8,420 bases of DNA from Spirulina sp. DLM2.Bin59 (GCA_007693875.1 RECT01000068.1:1-8420); one strand, 5' to 3'; counted from the first letter of the stretch, positions 1 through 6,997 are shown. The notes: a model not told the origin generated them from the sequence alone. Numbers and translations: made by a program.

Positions 1-1
1 C

Positions 2-1057
2 AATACCTTTTTAGGACACCCCCTAGAACAACCCCCCCTTAACCCCCTCAGCCATCTACTGGATACCCTGCGCCAATATCGGTGCTTACTGCTGCTGGAT
101 GATGTGGAAACAATCCTCTGTAGTGGGGAGTTGGCGGGGCAGTATCAAGGGGATTACCAGAACTACCATGAACTGTTTCGCCGTCTTGCCCAAGAATCTC
201 ACCAAAGCTGCATCTTAGTGATCACGCGGGAAAAACTACGGGATCTGGCCTCATTGGCGGGAGAGTCCTTGCCCGTGCGGGACTTTCGCTTGGGGGGTCT
301 AGAAATGCAAGCCGCCCACGAAATCTTAGCCACCAAAGGCTTTTTACCCCAAGCGCCGGGAACAAATGACCTGATCAGACTCTATCGTGGCCATCCCTTA
401 GCTCTGAAACTGATGGCCACGACCATACAGGAAATCTTTGGCGGCCAGGTGGAGGAATTCCTAAGCCAGAGCACGCTAGTGCTTGGCGATATTATGCCCG
501 GCATTTTTCACCAACAACTTCAACGGCTTTCTAGCTCAGAGTCAATTATCATCAACTGGCTGGCCCTGGCTAATCGCCCCATTACCTTCAATCATCTCCG
601 GCAATATTTGCGTTTCAGTCCCATTGCGACCTCCGCAATGGTTGCTGCATTGGAATCCTTGAAACGGCGTTCTTTATTGGATGTTGTTCCCGCTGATACA
701 AACACACCCTGGTTTAGTATTGAGCCAGTGTTGATGAAATATGTCATTAGTCAATTGGCTGAACAGTTTTCCCAGGAAATCATCAAGCTCCTCAGTGATT
801 CTACGGAAAAAAAGCTCGTGATCTTGAAAATGTACTGTCTTGTGGAACAACATGATCATGGATCTATCAGCCTACGGCCTTGGATCATCAGCCGCTTAAA
901 TGATCATCTCTCTAGCCGCATCCCTGAACTAGCACAACGCCAGAACTGGATTGTTTCACTGTATCAAGCACTAGAATTGAAGTCGGCCAAAGAACTGGGT
1001 TATACATTGCAAAACTTGCGATGTCTATTTCCCCATTTGACTTCTCGTTCACATTAA
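2..1057 (+). CDS. NB-ARC (STAND-type) ATPase, 5'-partial and probably 3'-truncated
   Basis: The frame is open from the left edge (nt 2) to the TAA at 1055-1057, giving 351 visible residues. The start lies outside the window, and the GTG at 104 is internal because coding continues upstream of it. Visible NB-ARC features in order are a Walker B strand CLLLLDDVE (residues 28-36), the sensor-like VITREK (73-78), and the GHPLALKL (GLPL-type) motif at 130-137. A winged-helix-like stretch with LKRRSLLD follows, then an EPVLMKYV helix. The Walker A loop must lie upstream. Such proteins are signalling or defence ATPases, usually with C-terminal WD40, TPR or pentapeptide repeats. Here the protein ends at GYTLQNLRCLF, which resembles the family's linker just before those repeats, and no sensor domain follows. 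It may be a decayed gene or a short paralogue. Family assignment is firm; biological role is unknown. Confidence 0.75.
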   Translation, partial: NTFLGHPLEQPPLNPLSHLLDTLRQYRCLLLLDDVETILCSGELAGQYQGDYQNYHELFRRLAQESHQSCILVITREKLRDLASLAGESLPVRDFRLGGLEMQAAHEILATKGFLPQAPGTNDLIRLYRGHPLALKLMATTIQEIFGGQVEEFLSQSTLVLGDIMPGIFHQQLQRLSSSESIIINWLALANRPITFNHLRQYLRFSPIATSAMVAALESLKRRSLLDVVPADTNTPWFSIEPVLMKYVISQLAEQFSQEIIKLLSDSTEKKLVILKMYCLVEQHDHGSISLRPWIISRLNDHLSSRIPELAQRQNWIVSLYQALELKSAKELGYTLQNLRCLFPHLTSRSH

Positions 1058-1096
1058 AAAATGACCACCTTTGAAACCATGGTGATCCTGGTGAAC

Positions 1097-1152
1097 GGTG
1101 CGTCAGGCACAATTCAATCGTCAATACCATGATTGATCCGGTCTGACACACC
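1097..1152. repeat. Inverted-repeat unit 1 (GGTGCGTCAG ... CTGACACACC)
   Basis: The left arm GGTGCGTCAG (1097-1106) pairs with CTGACACACC (1143-1152) with one G-T type mismatch, over a 36-nt interior. It lies in non-coding DNA just after the truncated NB-ARC gene. GGTGCGT/ACGCACC palindromes resemble dispersed hairpin repeats common in cyanobacterial intergenic regions. No protein is encoded inside, so a MITE-like or REP-like element is plausible but not proven. Confidence 0.55.
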
Positions 1153-1169
1153 CTACGATTCAATTTGAG

Positions 1170-1226
1170 GGTGCGTCAGAGTGATTAATTCACGATGCAA
1201 AAGAGCGGCGTTACGGCTGACGCACC
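1170..1226. repeat. Inverted-repeat unit 2 (GGTGCGTCAG ... CTGACGCACC)
   Basis: The arms GGTGCGTCAG (1170-1179) and CTGACGCACC (1217-1226) are perfect 10-bp inverted repeats over a 37-nt interior. This unit is almost the same length as unit 1 (57 versus 56 nt) and follows it after 17 nt. Both units are followed by a closely similar flank, CACC-N3/4-GATTCA, which supports tandem copies of one element. The right part (1208-1226) has the GCGTTACGGCTGACGCACC shape of a familiar cyanobacterial hairpin repeat. Confidence 0.6.
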
Positions 1227-1271
1227 ATTGATTCAGCAACCTGCGGAATGGTGGCAATGAGATGAGATGAT

Positions 1272-1313
1272 TTTAAACCTGTGTTAACCCAAAGATAACG
1301 TTATTGCTATACC
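1272..1313 (+). promoter_or_regulatory. Pho box and putative -10 of the pstCA promoter
   Basis: Three 8-bp repeats at an exact 11-bp period are seen: TTTAAACC (1272-1279), GTTAACCC (1283-1290) and GATAACGT (1294-1301). The known cyanobacterial SphR/PhoB box is PyTTAAPyPy(T/A) repeated with 3-bp gaps; the middle copy fits best and the third is degenerate. TGCTATACC (1305-1313) follows 3 nt later and could be an extended -10. This predicts induction under phosphate limitation and a transcript start near 1320. Confidence 0.6.
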
Positions 1314-1366
1314 ATCACGGGTGGAGCCAGGGATCCTCTAGACGATTAGCTCAATGCTTAAGGTTT

Positions 1367-3259
1367 GTGAAACAGAAAAAAAATCAACAAACGATTCACT
1401 TTTTTGAGCAAATTAAAGTCCTTCAGAGCCTAGGCTTATTCTGGAGTGAGGTCACGATTCAGACTTTACTGATGATGGCGGTGGCTGTCCCCATTTCAAT
1501 TTCCATCGCCATTGTGATCATCTTTGGTTATGAGACTTGGGAATTTTTTCAAGATGTCTCATTTTGGCAGTTTTTCACTGATAATCAATGGACTCCAACC
1601 TTTGCCCATCAAAACTTTGGGATCATGGTGTTGGCCAGTGCAACTCTGATGATTGGCCTGATTGCCATTGTTGTTGCCACGCCCCTTGGATTGCTTGCGG
1701 CCATTTATCTCCATGAATATGCACCCACCAATATTCGCCGCATTGCGAAGGCCAGTTTTGAATCTTTGAGTGGGATTCCCACCATTGTTTATGGTTATTT
1801 TGCACTTTTGTGGGTCACGCCTTTTCTGAAGCAATTTATCCCCGGTTTAAGTACATTTAATAGCTTAAGTGCTGGCATCGTGACGGGGATTTTAGTCGCG
1901 CCGGTTATTTCTGCCATTGCCGAGGATGTCCTGGCGGCGGTACCAATCTTTTTGCGGGAAGGGGGTTATGCCCTCGGTTTTACGAAACGGGAGGTGTTAA
2001 CGCGGATTGTCATCCCGATGGCAACACCGGGATTTATTGCGGCGATTACCCTCGCATTGTCCCGTGCCCTTGGAGAAACAATGATTGCGGCGATCGCCGC
2101 CGGCCAAGCCCCCAACCTCACCGCTAATCCCCTTGTTCCCGTCAGTAGTATCACAGCCTTTATCGTGCAAGTGAGTCTCGGCGATGTGCGGCCCGACACG
2201 ACGATCTACCACACCATCTTTACGGTGGGCTTTGCACTGTTTGTCATGACCCTCAGTTTGAATGGGTTTGGTCATTGGCTGGTGCGTCGCCATAATCGCA
2301 TCATGGTCAGTATGGCTGTACCCACTGCGGAACAAACCGCCAGTACGATCCCTGAACCCGCCCACTGTCCTCTCCCCTTGCCCCCCATACCGCCCGTGAG
2401 TGCCACCCTGAGGGGCCGACAATGGCGCGATCGCCTTTGGCATGGCCTCAGTGCCTTGGCCATTTTGCTCGGTGTTTTGATCTTTGTAATTTTGCTGGCC
2501 ACCACCCTCAAAGAAGGCTGGGGAGAAATCGATTGGCATTTTTTAACCGCCACTTCTTCCCGACGAGCATCGGAAGCGGGCATTGCCGCTGCCCTAGTGG
2601 GAACCCTTTGGCTGCTGTGCTTGACAGCCTTGATCGCCTTTCCCATTGGGGTGGGTGCGGCGGTGTTTCTGGAGGAATATCTCCCCAATAACCGGCTCAA
2701 TCACATCCTCGAAATTCACATCGCCAATCTTGCGGCAGTCCCTGCCATTCTCTATGGCTTGATGGGGTTAGCGATTTTTGCCCAGGGGTGGACGGCCTTC
2801 ACAGGTGGCCGCAGTTTAATTTCAGCAGCCTTGGTGTTAAGTATGATTGTCCTGCCCATCGTGATCATTACTACCCGTGGGGCACTCCGTACCGTGCCGA
2901 TGAGCGATCGCCAAGCCGCCCATGCCGTCGGGATGAGTCGCTGGCAGACCATCTGGCATATTGTCCTCCCTGCCGCCCGACCCCGGATCATCACCGGCCT
3001 CCTCTTAGCCCTGTCCCGGGCCATTGGCGAAACCGCCCCCCTAATTCCCATTGGGGCAGTGGCCTTTTCTTCCACCATCCCCCTATCCTGGCCAGATCTT
3101 CAGCGTCAATTTACCACCCTCACCACCCAAATTTTCTACTGGGTCTCCCGACCCCAGCCAGAATTTCACGCCCTTGCCGCTGCCACAATTATTGTCTTGG
3201 GAGTCTTGGTTTTAGGGATGAATATGCTGGCGGTCTATGTCCGAGACCGCTCCTCTTGA
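1367..3259 (+). CDS. pstCA: Fused phosphate ABC transporter permease PstC-PstA
   Basis: Both membrane permeases of the high-affinity phosphate importer are encoded as one chain (630 residues from the GTG at 1367). The PstC half has an N-terminal membrane helix, then TPLGLLAAIYLHEYAP and an EAA loop ending in ALGET (G236-T238). The PstA half has a matching EAA loop ending in AIGET (G554-T556). A proline-rich linker of about 40 residues (nt 2312-2434) with no stop joins them. PstC and PstA are usually separate proteins of about 300 residues each. An in-frame ATG at 2312 could be a relic or internal PstA start. The frame is open back to 1277, with a TTG at 1304. The Pho box and -10 cover that region, so the GTG at 1367, or less likely the ATG at 1472, is a better start. 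No strong ribosome site is seen. pstB begins 21 nt downstream, consistent with one operon. Confidence 0.9.
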   Translation: MKQKKNQQTIHFFEQIKVLQSLGLFWSEVTIQTLLMMAVAVPISISIAIVIIFGYETWEFFQDVSFWQFFTDNQWTPTFAHQNFGIMVLASATLMIGLIAIVVATPLGLLAAIYLHEYAPTNIRRIAKASFESLSGIPTIVYGYFALLWVTPFLKQFIPGLSTFNSLSAGIVTGILVAPVISAIAEDVLAAVPIFLREGGYALGFTKREVLTRIVIPMATPGFIAAITLALSRALGETMIAAIAAGQAPNLTANPLVPVSSITAFIVQVSLGDVRPDTTIYHTIFTVGFALFVMTLSLNGFGHWLVRRHNRIMVSMAVPTAEQTASTIPEPAHCPLPLPPIPPVSATLRGRQWRDRLWHGLSALAILLGVLIFVILLATTLKEGWGEIDWHFLTATSSRRASEAGIAAALVGTLWLLCLTALIAFPIGVGAAVFLEEYLPNNRLNHILEIHIANLAAVPAILYGLMGLAIFAQGWTAFTGGRSLISAALVLSMIVLPIVIITTRGALRTVPMSDRQAAHAVGMSRWQTIWHIVLPAARPRIITGLLLALSRAIGETAPLIPIGAVAFSSTIPLSWPDLQRQFTTLTTQIFYWVSRPQPEFHALAAATIIVLGVLVLGMNMLAVYVRDRSS

Positions 3260-3280
3260 CCCTCATTATTGACATTGATC

Positions 3281-4084
3281 ATGAACAATCATCCCCGTGT
3301 TTCGCCTCGTCCCATCTTGACGGTTGAGAATGTCCATATCTTTTTTCACCATGTTCCCATTCTCAAGGGTGTGCATCTCACCCTTGAGCAACATCAGATT
3401 ACGGGCATTATCGGCCCCTCTGGCTGTGGAAAAAGTACCCTCTTGCGGTGTTTTAATCGCCTCAACGAATTAATTCCCGGTATGCAGGTTCAGGGTCAAA
3501 TTTGGCTAGAAGGGCGAGAAATTCACAATCTCCACCCCGTTGAATTGCGTCGTCGGGTGGGTATGGTGTCACAACGGCCCAATCCGTTTCCCTGCTCAAT
3601 TTATGAAAATATCGCCTTGGGTCTGCGCATCAATGGCTGTCGGGATCAGGTGGATGGGCGAGTGGAGCAGGCGTTAAAACAGGTGGGGCTTTGGGCGGAG
3701 GTGAGTCACAAACTTAAAAGTAGTGCCTTGGAGCTATCCGGGGGACAGCAGCAGCGGCTCTGTATTGCCCGGGCGATCGCCCTCAACCCCGATGTGCTGC
3801 TCATGGATGAACCCACCGCCGCCCTCGACCCCGTGTCGGTACGCCGCATTAATGATCTGTTATTGCAAATCAAGGAGGACTACACAATTATCTTGATTAC
3901 CCACAATCTCAAACAAGCGGCTCTGATTACCGATCAAGTGGCCTTTTTTAATGTGGTGACTGGGGAAAAGGGCGATCGCTACGGCGTGTTAGTGGAGCAC
4001 GCCCCCACCATTGAAATTTTCATGAATCCCCATGATCCCATGACCTGGGAATATGTCACCACCAGTTCCCATCACACCCTTTAA
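3281..4084 (+). CDS. pstB: Phosphate ABC transporter ATP-binding protein PstB (copy 1)
   Basis: This is the cytoplasmic ATPase subunit that powers phosphate import. Counting from the ATG at 3281 (267 residues), the ABC motifs are all present: Walker A GPSGCGKST (45-53), Q-loop glutamine 98, signature LSGGQQQR (152-159), Walker B VLLMDEP (172-178) and switch histidine H208. An in-frame TTG at 3269 would add only four residues and is less likely. It starts 21 nt after pstCA, so the two are probably cotranscribed. Compared with the second copy it deviates near the Q-loop (SQRPNPFPCS instead of FQKPNPFPKS) and at the C-terminus, which ends in TTSSHHTL rather than the usual GRFG. It looks fully active as an ATPase; whether it pairs with itself or with the second PstB is unknown. 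Confidence 0.93.
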   Translation: MNNHPRVSPRPILTVENVHIFFHHVPILKGVHLTLEQHQITGIIGPSGCGKSTLLRCFNRLNELIPGMQVQGQIWLEGREIHNLHPVELRRRVGMVSQRPNPFPCSIYENIALGLRINGCRDQVDGRVEQALKQVGLWAEVSHKLKSSALELSGGQQQRLCIARAIALNPDVLLMDEPTAALDPVSVRRINDLLLQIKEDYTIILITHNLKQAALITDQVAFFNVVTGEKGDRYGVLVEHAPTIEIFMNPHDPMTWEYVTTSSHHTL

Positions 4085-4155
4085 GCTGTGAACAGTGGGC
4101 CCATAACCAGCCCGCTCCAAAATTCTGCCCCAGAGTCAAAAAAAGACAATGTTTT

Positions 4156-4223
4156 GTTTACGCAAAATTAACCTCTTCTTAACTCAATTTTATTTGACAA
4201 AGTAAATGTTATTGACGTAACAG
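4156..4223 (+). promoter_or_regulatory. Pho box and putative promoter of pstS
   Basis: Four 8-bp units at exact 11-bp spacing are seen: GTTTACGC (4156-4163), ATTAACCT (4167-4174), CTTAACTC (4178-4185) and TTTATTTG (4189-4196). The two central copies match the cyanobacterial SphR box PyTTAAPyPy(T/A) very well. A TTGACA hexamer (4194-4199) overlaps the last unit, and TAACAG (4218-4223) is a possible -10 at 18-bp spacing; the exact -10 is uncertain. This would give pstS its own phosphate-starvation promoter. The rest of the 237-nt gap shows no gene and no clear terminator after pstB. Confidence 0.7.
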
Positions 4224-4272
4224 TAAAAGAGCTTCATTGTTGCTACCAGGCGTGCCCAGTCTCACAATTCTT

Positions 4273-4294
4273 TAATCAACCCCATTCTTGATTA
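4273..4294 (+). other. Hairpin in the pstS 5' leader
   Basis: TAATCAA (4273-4279) and TTGATTA (4288-4294) form a perfect 7-bp stem with an 8-nt loop, in the predicted untranslated leader 28 nt before the pstS ATG. CAACC (4278-4282) could instead pair with GGTTG (4299-4303), nearer the AGAGGA ribosome site (4313-4318). It could affect mRNA stability or translation, but an AT-rich stem like this could also be chance. Confidence 0.35.
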
Positions 4295-4321
4295 CATCGG
4301 TTGTAACCCCCTAGAGGATTC

Positions 4322-5347
4322 ATGAAAACAAGTACCCTGAACAGTTTTCGCCCCACGACTTACCTCATTGCCCTTTTGGTGGGACTGATGGCGGCCTGTG
4401 GCCCTTCTACCCCTGATGATTCCCGCCACAGGGGCGATCGCCTGGAGGGGGAAATTCTCCTCGATGGCTCCAGCACGGTTTTTCCCATTTCTGAAGCCAT
4501 GGCCGAAGAATTTCAAAAACTTCACTCTGGGGTGCAGATCAGCGTCGGTATTTCTGGCACTGGGGGGGGCTTTCGGAAATTTTGTGCGGATGAAACCGAT
4601 ATCACCGGGGCTTCGCGGCCCATTAGCCCATCAGAGATTGAGCTTTGTGAGCAAAATGGCATTGAATTTATCGAGTTGCCCATTGCCTTTGATGGACTCT
4701 CCGTTGTTGTCCATCCTGACAACAATTTTGCCCAATGTTTAACCCTCGCTGAACTCAAAACGATGTGGGAACCCGCAGCCCAAGGCTCCGTTACCTCTTG
4801 GCGGCAAATCCGTCCTGATTTTCCCGATGGTTCCCTGGGACTCTATGCTCCGGGGGTTGACTCTGGAACCTATGATTATTTTATGGAAACGATTGGTACT
4901 GATGGGGAGAGTCGGGGTGACTTCACCGCCAGTGAAGACGATAATGTTTTAGTGCAAGGCGTTGCCAACGATCTCTATGGACTTGCTTTCTTTGGGTTTG
5001 CCTATTACGAGCAAAATCAGGATCGATTAAAGTTGGTAGCCATTGATGATGGTAACGGCAATTGCATTGAGCCGAGTCCTGAAACCATTGCTGATGACAG
5101 TTATAATCACTTCTCTCGGCCGGAGTTTATTTATGTCAAAAAAACAGTGGCTGACCGTGCCGAAGTGAAGGCTTTTGTTGAGTTTTATCTCGATGTTAAC
5201 AATCGGCCTCTGATCAAGGAAACTGGTTATGTCCCTTTGCCCGAGACTGTGATCACCAAAATTCTTAAACGATTTCATGAGGGAAAACTGGGTTCAGCCT
5301 TTGAAGGAGGGTCAGCCTCGGACATTAAGCTCGAAGATGTTCTCTAA
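4322..5347 (+). CDS. pstS: Phosphate-binding lipoprotein PstS (SphX-like)
   Basis: This is the periplasmic phosphate receptor of the Pst importer (341 residues). The N-terminus is a lipoprotein signal: a basic start, a hydrophobic stretch YLIALLVGL, then MAAC with Cys26 as the likely lipidation site (Met at -3 is a little unusual). The mature protein carries the expected phosphate-binding motifs: DGSSTVFP (48-55), SGTGGGF (78-84), ASRPI (97-101) and DSGTYDYF (180-187). The pattern ETDITGASRPIS and the late SRPEFIYV resemble the cyanobacterial SphX/PstS group, but SphX and PstS cannot be separated with certainty by eye. An AGAGGA ribosome site lies 3 nt before the ATG. It sits between the two pstB genes and has its own upstream Pho box, which would allow the receptor to be made in excess over the membrane components. 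Confidence 0.92.
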   Translation: MKTSTLNSFRPTTYLIALLVGLMAACGPSTPDDSRHRGDRLEGEILLDGSSTVFPISEAMAEEFQKLHSGVQISVGISGTGGGFRKFCADETDITGASRPISPSEIELCEQNGIEFIELPIAFDGLSVVVHPDNNFAQCLTLAELKTMWEPAAQGSVTSWRQIRPDFPDGSLGLYAPGVDSGTYDYFMETIGTDGESRGDFTASEDDNVLVQGVANDLYGLAFFGFAYYEQNQDRLKLVAIDDGNGNCIEPSPETIADDSYNHFSRPEFIYVKKTVADRAEVKAFVEFYLDVNNRPLIKETGYVPLPETVITKILKRFHEGKLGSAFEGGSASDIKLEDVL

Positions 5348-5390
5348 AGCTTCGAAATTCTGACCGCTACCCTCCGAACGAGTAAATTCC

Positions 5391-5421
5391 TTATTCTACC
5401 ATGACAACATTAGATTATGAT
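5391..5421 (+). promoter_or_regulatory. Weak candidate promoter before the second pstB
   Basis: The 172-nt gap between pstS and the second pstB (5348-5519) holds no gene and no convincing terminator. TATGAT (5416-5421) is a good -10-like hexamer, but the best upstream match, TTATTC (5391-5396), is poor and 19 nt away. The second pstB may simply be read from the pstS promoter. Confidence 0.2.
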
Positions 5422-5519
5422 AGGACAGACTAACTGCCAGTAATCAGGCCAATCTTGCCATTGAGGATCGCGTTTTGCCTCGCATCAAATTTTGTTTATT
5501 GTTTTTTAATGTTTCAACC

Positions 5520-6329
5520 ATGACTAATCTTACTTCCCCCCCAGAAACCATTACAGAAGCAATTCTTCGTGCCCAAAATGTTTCCGTTTATTACGGTTCA
5601 GCCTTGGCTGTGCGGGATGTTTCCCTGGATATTCCCTACAATAAAGTGGTGGCATTTATTGGCCCCTCTGGTTGTGGCAAAAGCACGATGCTGCGCTGCT
5701 TTAACCGCATGAACGACTTGATCACCAGTGCGCGGGTTGAGGGCAAGGTGACGTTTCACGGCCAAGACCTTTATCAGCCCCAAATTGATCCGGTGGAAAT
5801 GCGCCGCCGCATTGGCATGGTGTTTCAAAAACCCAACCCTTTTCCCAAGTCAATTTATGACAATATTGCCTTTGGGGCGCGGATTAATGGCTATGTGGGG
5901 GATATGGATAAGCTGGTGGAGGAGTCTTTACGGCGGGCGGCCCTCTGGGATGAGGTGAAGGATAAGCTCAAGGAAAGTGGTTTGGCGCTCTCCGGTGGGC
6001 AACAGCAACGGCTCTGTATTGCCCGGGCGATCGCCATTGCCCCAGAAGTGATCCTCATGGATGAACCCTGTTCTGCCCTTGACCCGATTTCAACCCTCAA
6101 GGTGGAGGAACTGATTCAGGAGTTGAAGGAGCTTTACACGATTATTATTGTCACCCACAATATGCAACAGGCTTCGCGGGTTTCGGATTTCACGGCGTTT
6201 TACAATGCCGAACCCACCCCCAACGGCGGCAAGATTGGCCATTTGGTGGAGTACGATCGCACCGAAAACATTTTCCAAAATCCCCAAGAGGAAAAAACCC
6301 AGGAATATGTCAGCGGTCGTTTTGGTTAA
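5520..6329 (+). CDS. pstB: Phosphate ABC transporter ATP-binding protein PstB (copy 2)
   Basis: A second ATPase subunit for phosphate import (269 residues from the ATG at 5520; an in-frame TTG at 5475 would add 15 atypical residues and is not preferred). Walker A GPSGCGKST (48-56), Q-loop Q103 in VFQKPNPFPK, signature LSGGQQQR (157-164), Walker B VILMDEP (177-183) and H213 are intact. The C-terminus EYVSGRFG is the classical PstB ending, so this is the more canonical of the two copies. It lies 172 nt after pstS. Its stop codon (6327-6329) overlaps the stop of the opposing phytol kinase gene, leaving no room for a dedicated terminator. Some other cyanobacteria also carry two neighbouring pstB genes. 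Confidence 0.94.
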   Translation: MTNLTSPPETITEAILRAQNVSVYYGSALAVRDVSLDIPYNKVVAFIGPSGCGKSTMLRCFNRMNDLITSARVEGKVTFHGQDLYQPQIDPVEMRRRIGMVFQKPNPFPKSIYDNIAFGARINGYVGDMDKLVEESLRRAALWDEVKDKLKESGLALSGGQQQRLCIARAIAIAPEVILMDEPCSALDPISTLKVEELIQELKELYTIIIVTHNMQQASRVSDFTAFYNAEPTPNGGKIGHLVEYDRTENIFQNPQEEKTQEYVSGRFG

Positions 6330-6997
6330 AGCCACCGGGCGCAGAAGCTAGCACAGATTAACGCTGTTCCCAGGGGGACGGTGAGGTTATCAATGCCAAA
6401 CTGGGAAATGGCTTCGAGGGCGGTGGCGGCGATCGCCACCCCCAAGCCAATCCCTATAACGGGGAATGAGAACCCATAGACCGTTCCCAGGATCAGCACC
6501 GTAACGGCAAAACTGGCCAGGGCCATCGTCGCGGTTCCCTCCCAACTTTTACGATTGCCCCAAATTTGATAGGGATGCGCTCCCCAACGTTGGCCCACTA
6601 AGGCCGCCAACCCATCCCCCCAGGCCATGACGAGAATGCCAATCACGCCATGGTGGGGGTAATTGCCCATGAACAGGAGGGCGATCGCCCCAATACTGAG
6701 GGCGTAGAAAAATGTGCCTAAACTCTGCCGCCCCACACTGTTTAAACTGGGGAGGATGGGCAAAAAATAGGAAGCCAGGGCAATCACCGCTGCCACCGCT
6801 GCCGCCGCTAGAATCCACTGGGGATCAATGCGCCACCACCAAGCTAAGAGCATCACCTGACCCGCCCCAATATGGACAATTTTGCGGGTTACTTCGGGGC
6901 CGGTATGGACAAAACGATTGAGGGCTTCGGCGATCGCCACGAGGATAACAAGATAAGCCGTAACGCCCCCTAAGGGCATCAAATCGAGATTAGGCAT
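6326..6997 (-). CDS. Phytol kinase (VTE5-like) / phosphatidate cytidylyltransferase-family membrane protein
   Basis: This integral membrane protein of 223 residues is very hydrophobic, with roughly six or more membrane segments. Diagnostic stretches of the VTE5/SEC59-like family are RKIVHIGAG (38-46), SYFLPILPS (76-84), GRQSLGTFFYA (89-99), AWGDGLAALVG (125-135) and KSWEGT (150-155). Plant and cyanobacterial members phosphorylate free phytol released from chlorophyll, feeding tocopherol synthesis or phytol salvage. Substrate preference cannot be read from sequence, and annotation pipelines often name the family phosphatidate cytidylyltransferase. The ATG at 6997 is chosen because the hydrophobic N-terminus starts soon after; the upstream sequence on this strand has no clear ribosome site (the GGAGG there is on the other strand). 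It runs against the second pstB with a 4-nt overlap at a TTAA palindrome. It has no evident functional link to phosphate uptake. Confidence 0.85.
   Translation of the reverse strand: MPNLDLMPLGGVTAYLVILVAIAEALNRFVHTGPEVTRKIVHIGAGQVMLLAWWWRIDPQWILAAAAVAAVIALASYFLPILPSLNSVGRQSLGTFFYALSIGAIALLFMGNYPHHGVIGILVMAWGDGLAALVGQRWGAHPYQIWGNRKSWEGTATMALASFAVTVLILGTVYGFSFPVIGIGLGVAIAATALEAISQFGIDNLTVPLGTALICASFCARWL

Larger units (their letters stand above)
2090..6937. repeat. HIP1 octamers (GCGATCGC), ten dispersed copies
   Basis: Exact copies start at 2090, 2427, 2904, 3773, 3972, 4434, 6027, 6429, 6681 and 6930, most in the extended form GGCGATCGCC. All lie inside coding sequence of the pst cluster and the phytol kinase gene. 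HIP1 is a known over-represented palindrome of many cyanobacterial genomes. None occurs before 2090 or after 6937. Confidence 0.9.

Noticed and set aside
1061..1132. Short + strand reading frame of 23 codons after the NB-ARC gene.
   Set aside because: It has no ribosome site or recognisable content and overlaps the inverted repeat.
1330..1342. GGGATCCTCTAGA, identical to part of the pUC polylinker (BamHI-XbaI).
   Set aside because: The match is only 13 nt, the flanking bases do not continue as vector, and the surrounding sequence is compatible with a pst leader. Coincidence is more likely than a cloning artefact.
1997..2539. Long - strand open frame of 180 codons inside pstCA.
   Set aside because: It is a shadow of the well-supported permease gene, with low-complexity, non-protein-like composition.
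4085..4120. Possible terminator after the first pstB (GGGCCC and GCCC runs).
   Set aside because: No stable stem followed by a T run can be formed.
5494..5512. Possible third Pho box before the second pstB (GTTTATTG and TTTAATGT at 11-bp spacing).
   Set aside because: Only one unit resembles the consensus, the tract is simply T-rich, and it lies too close to the ATG at 5520 to leave room for a promoter.
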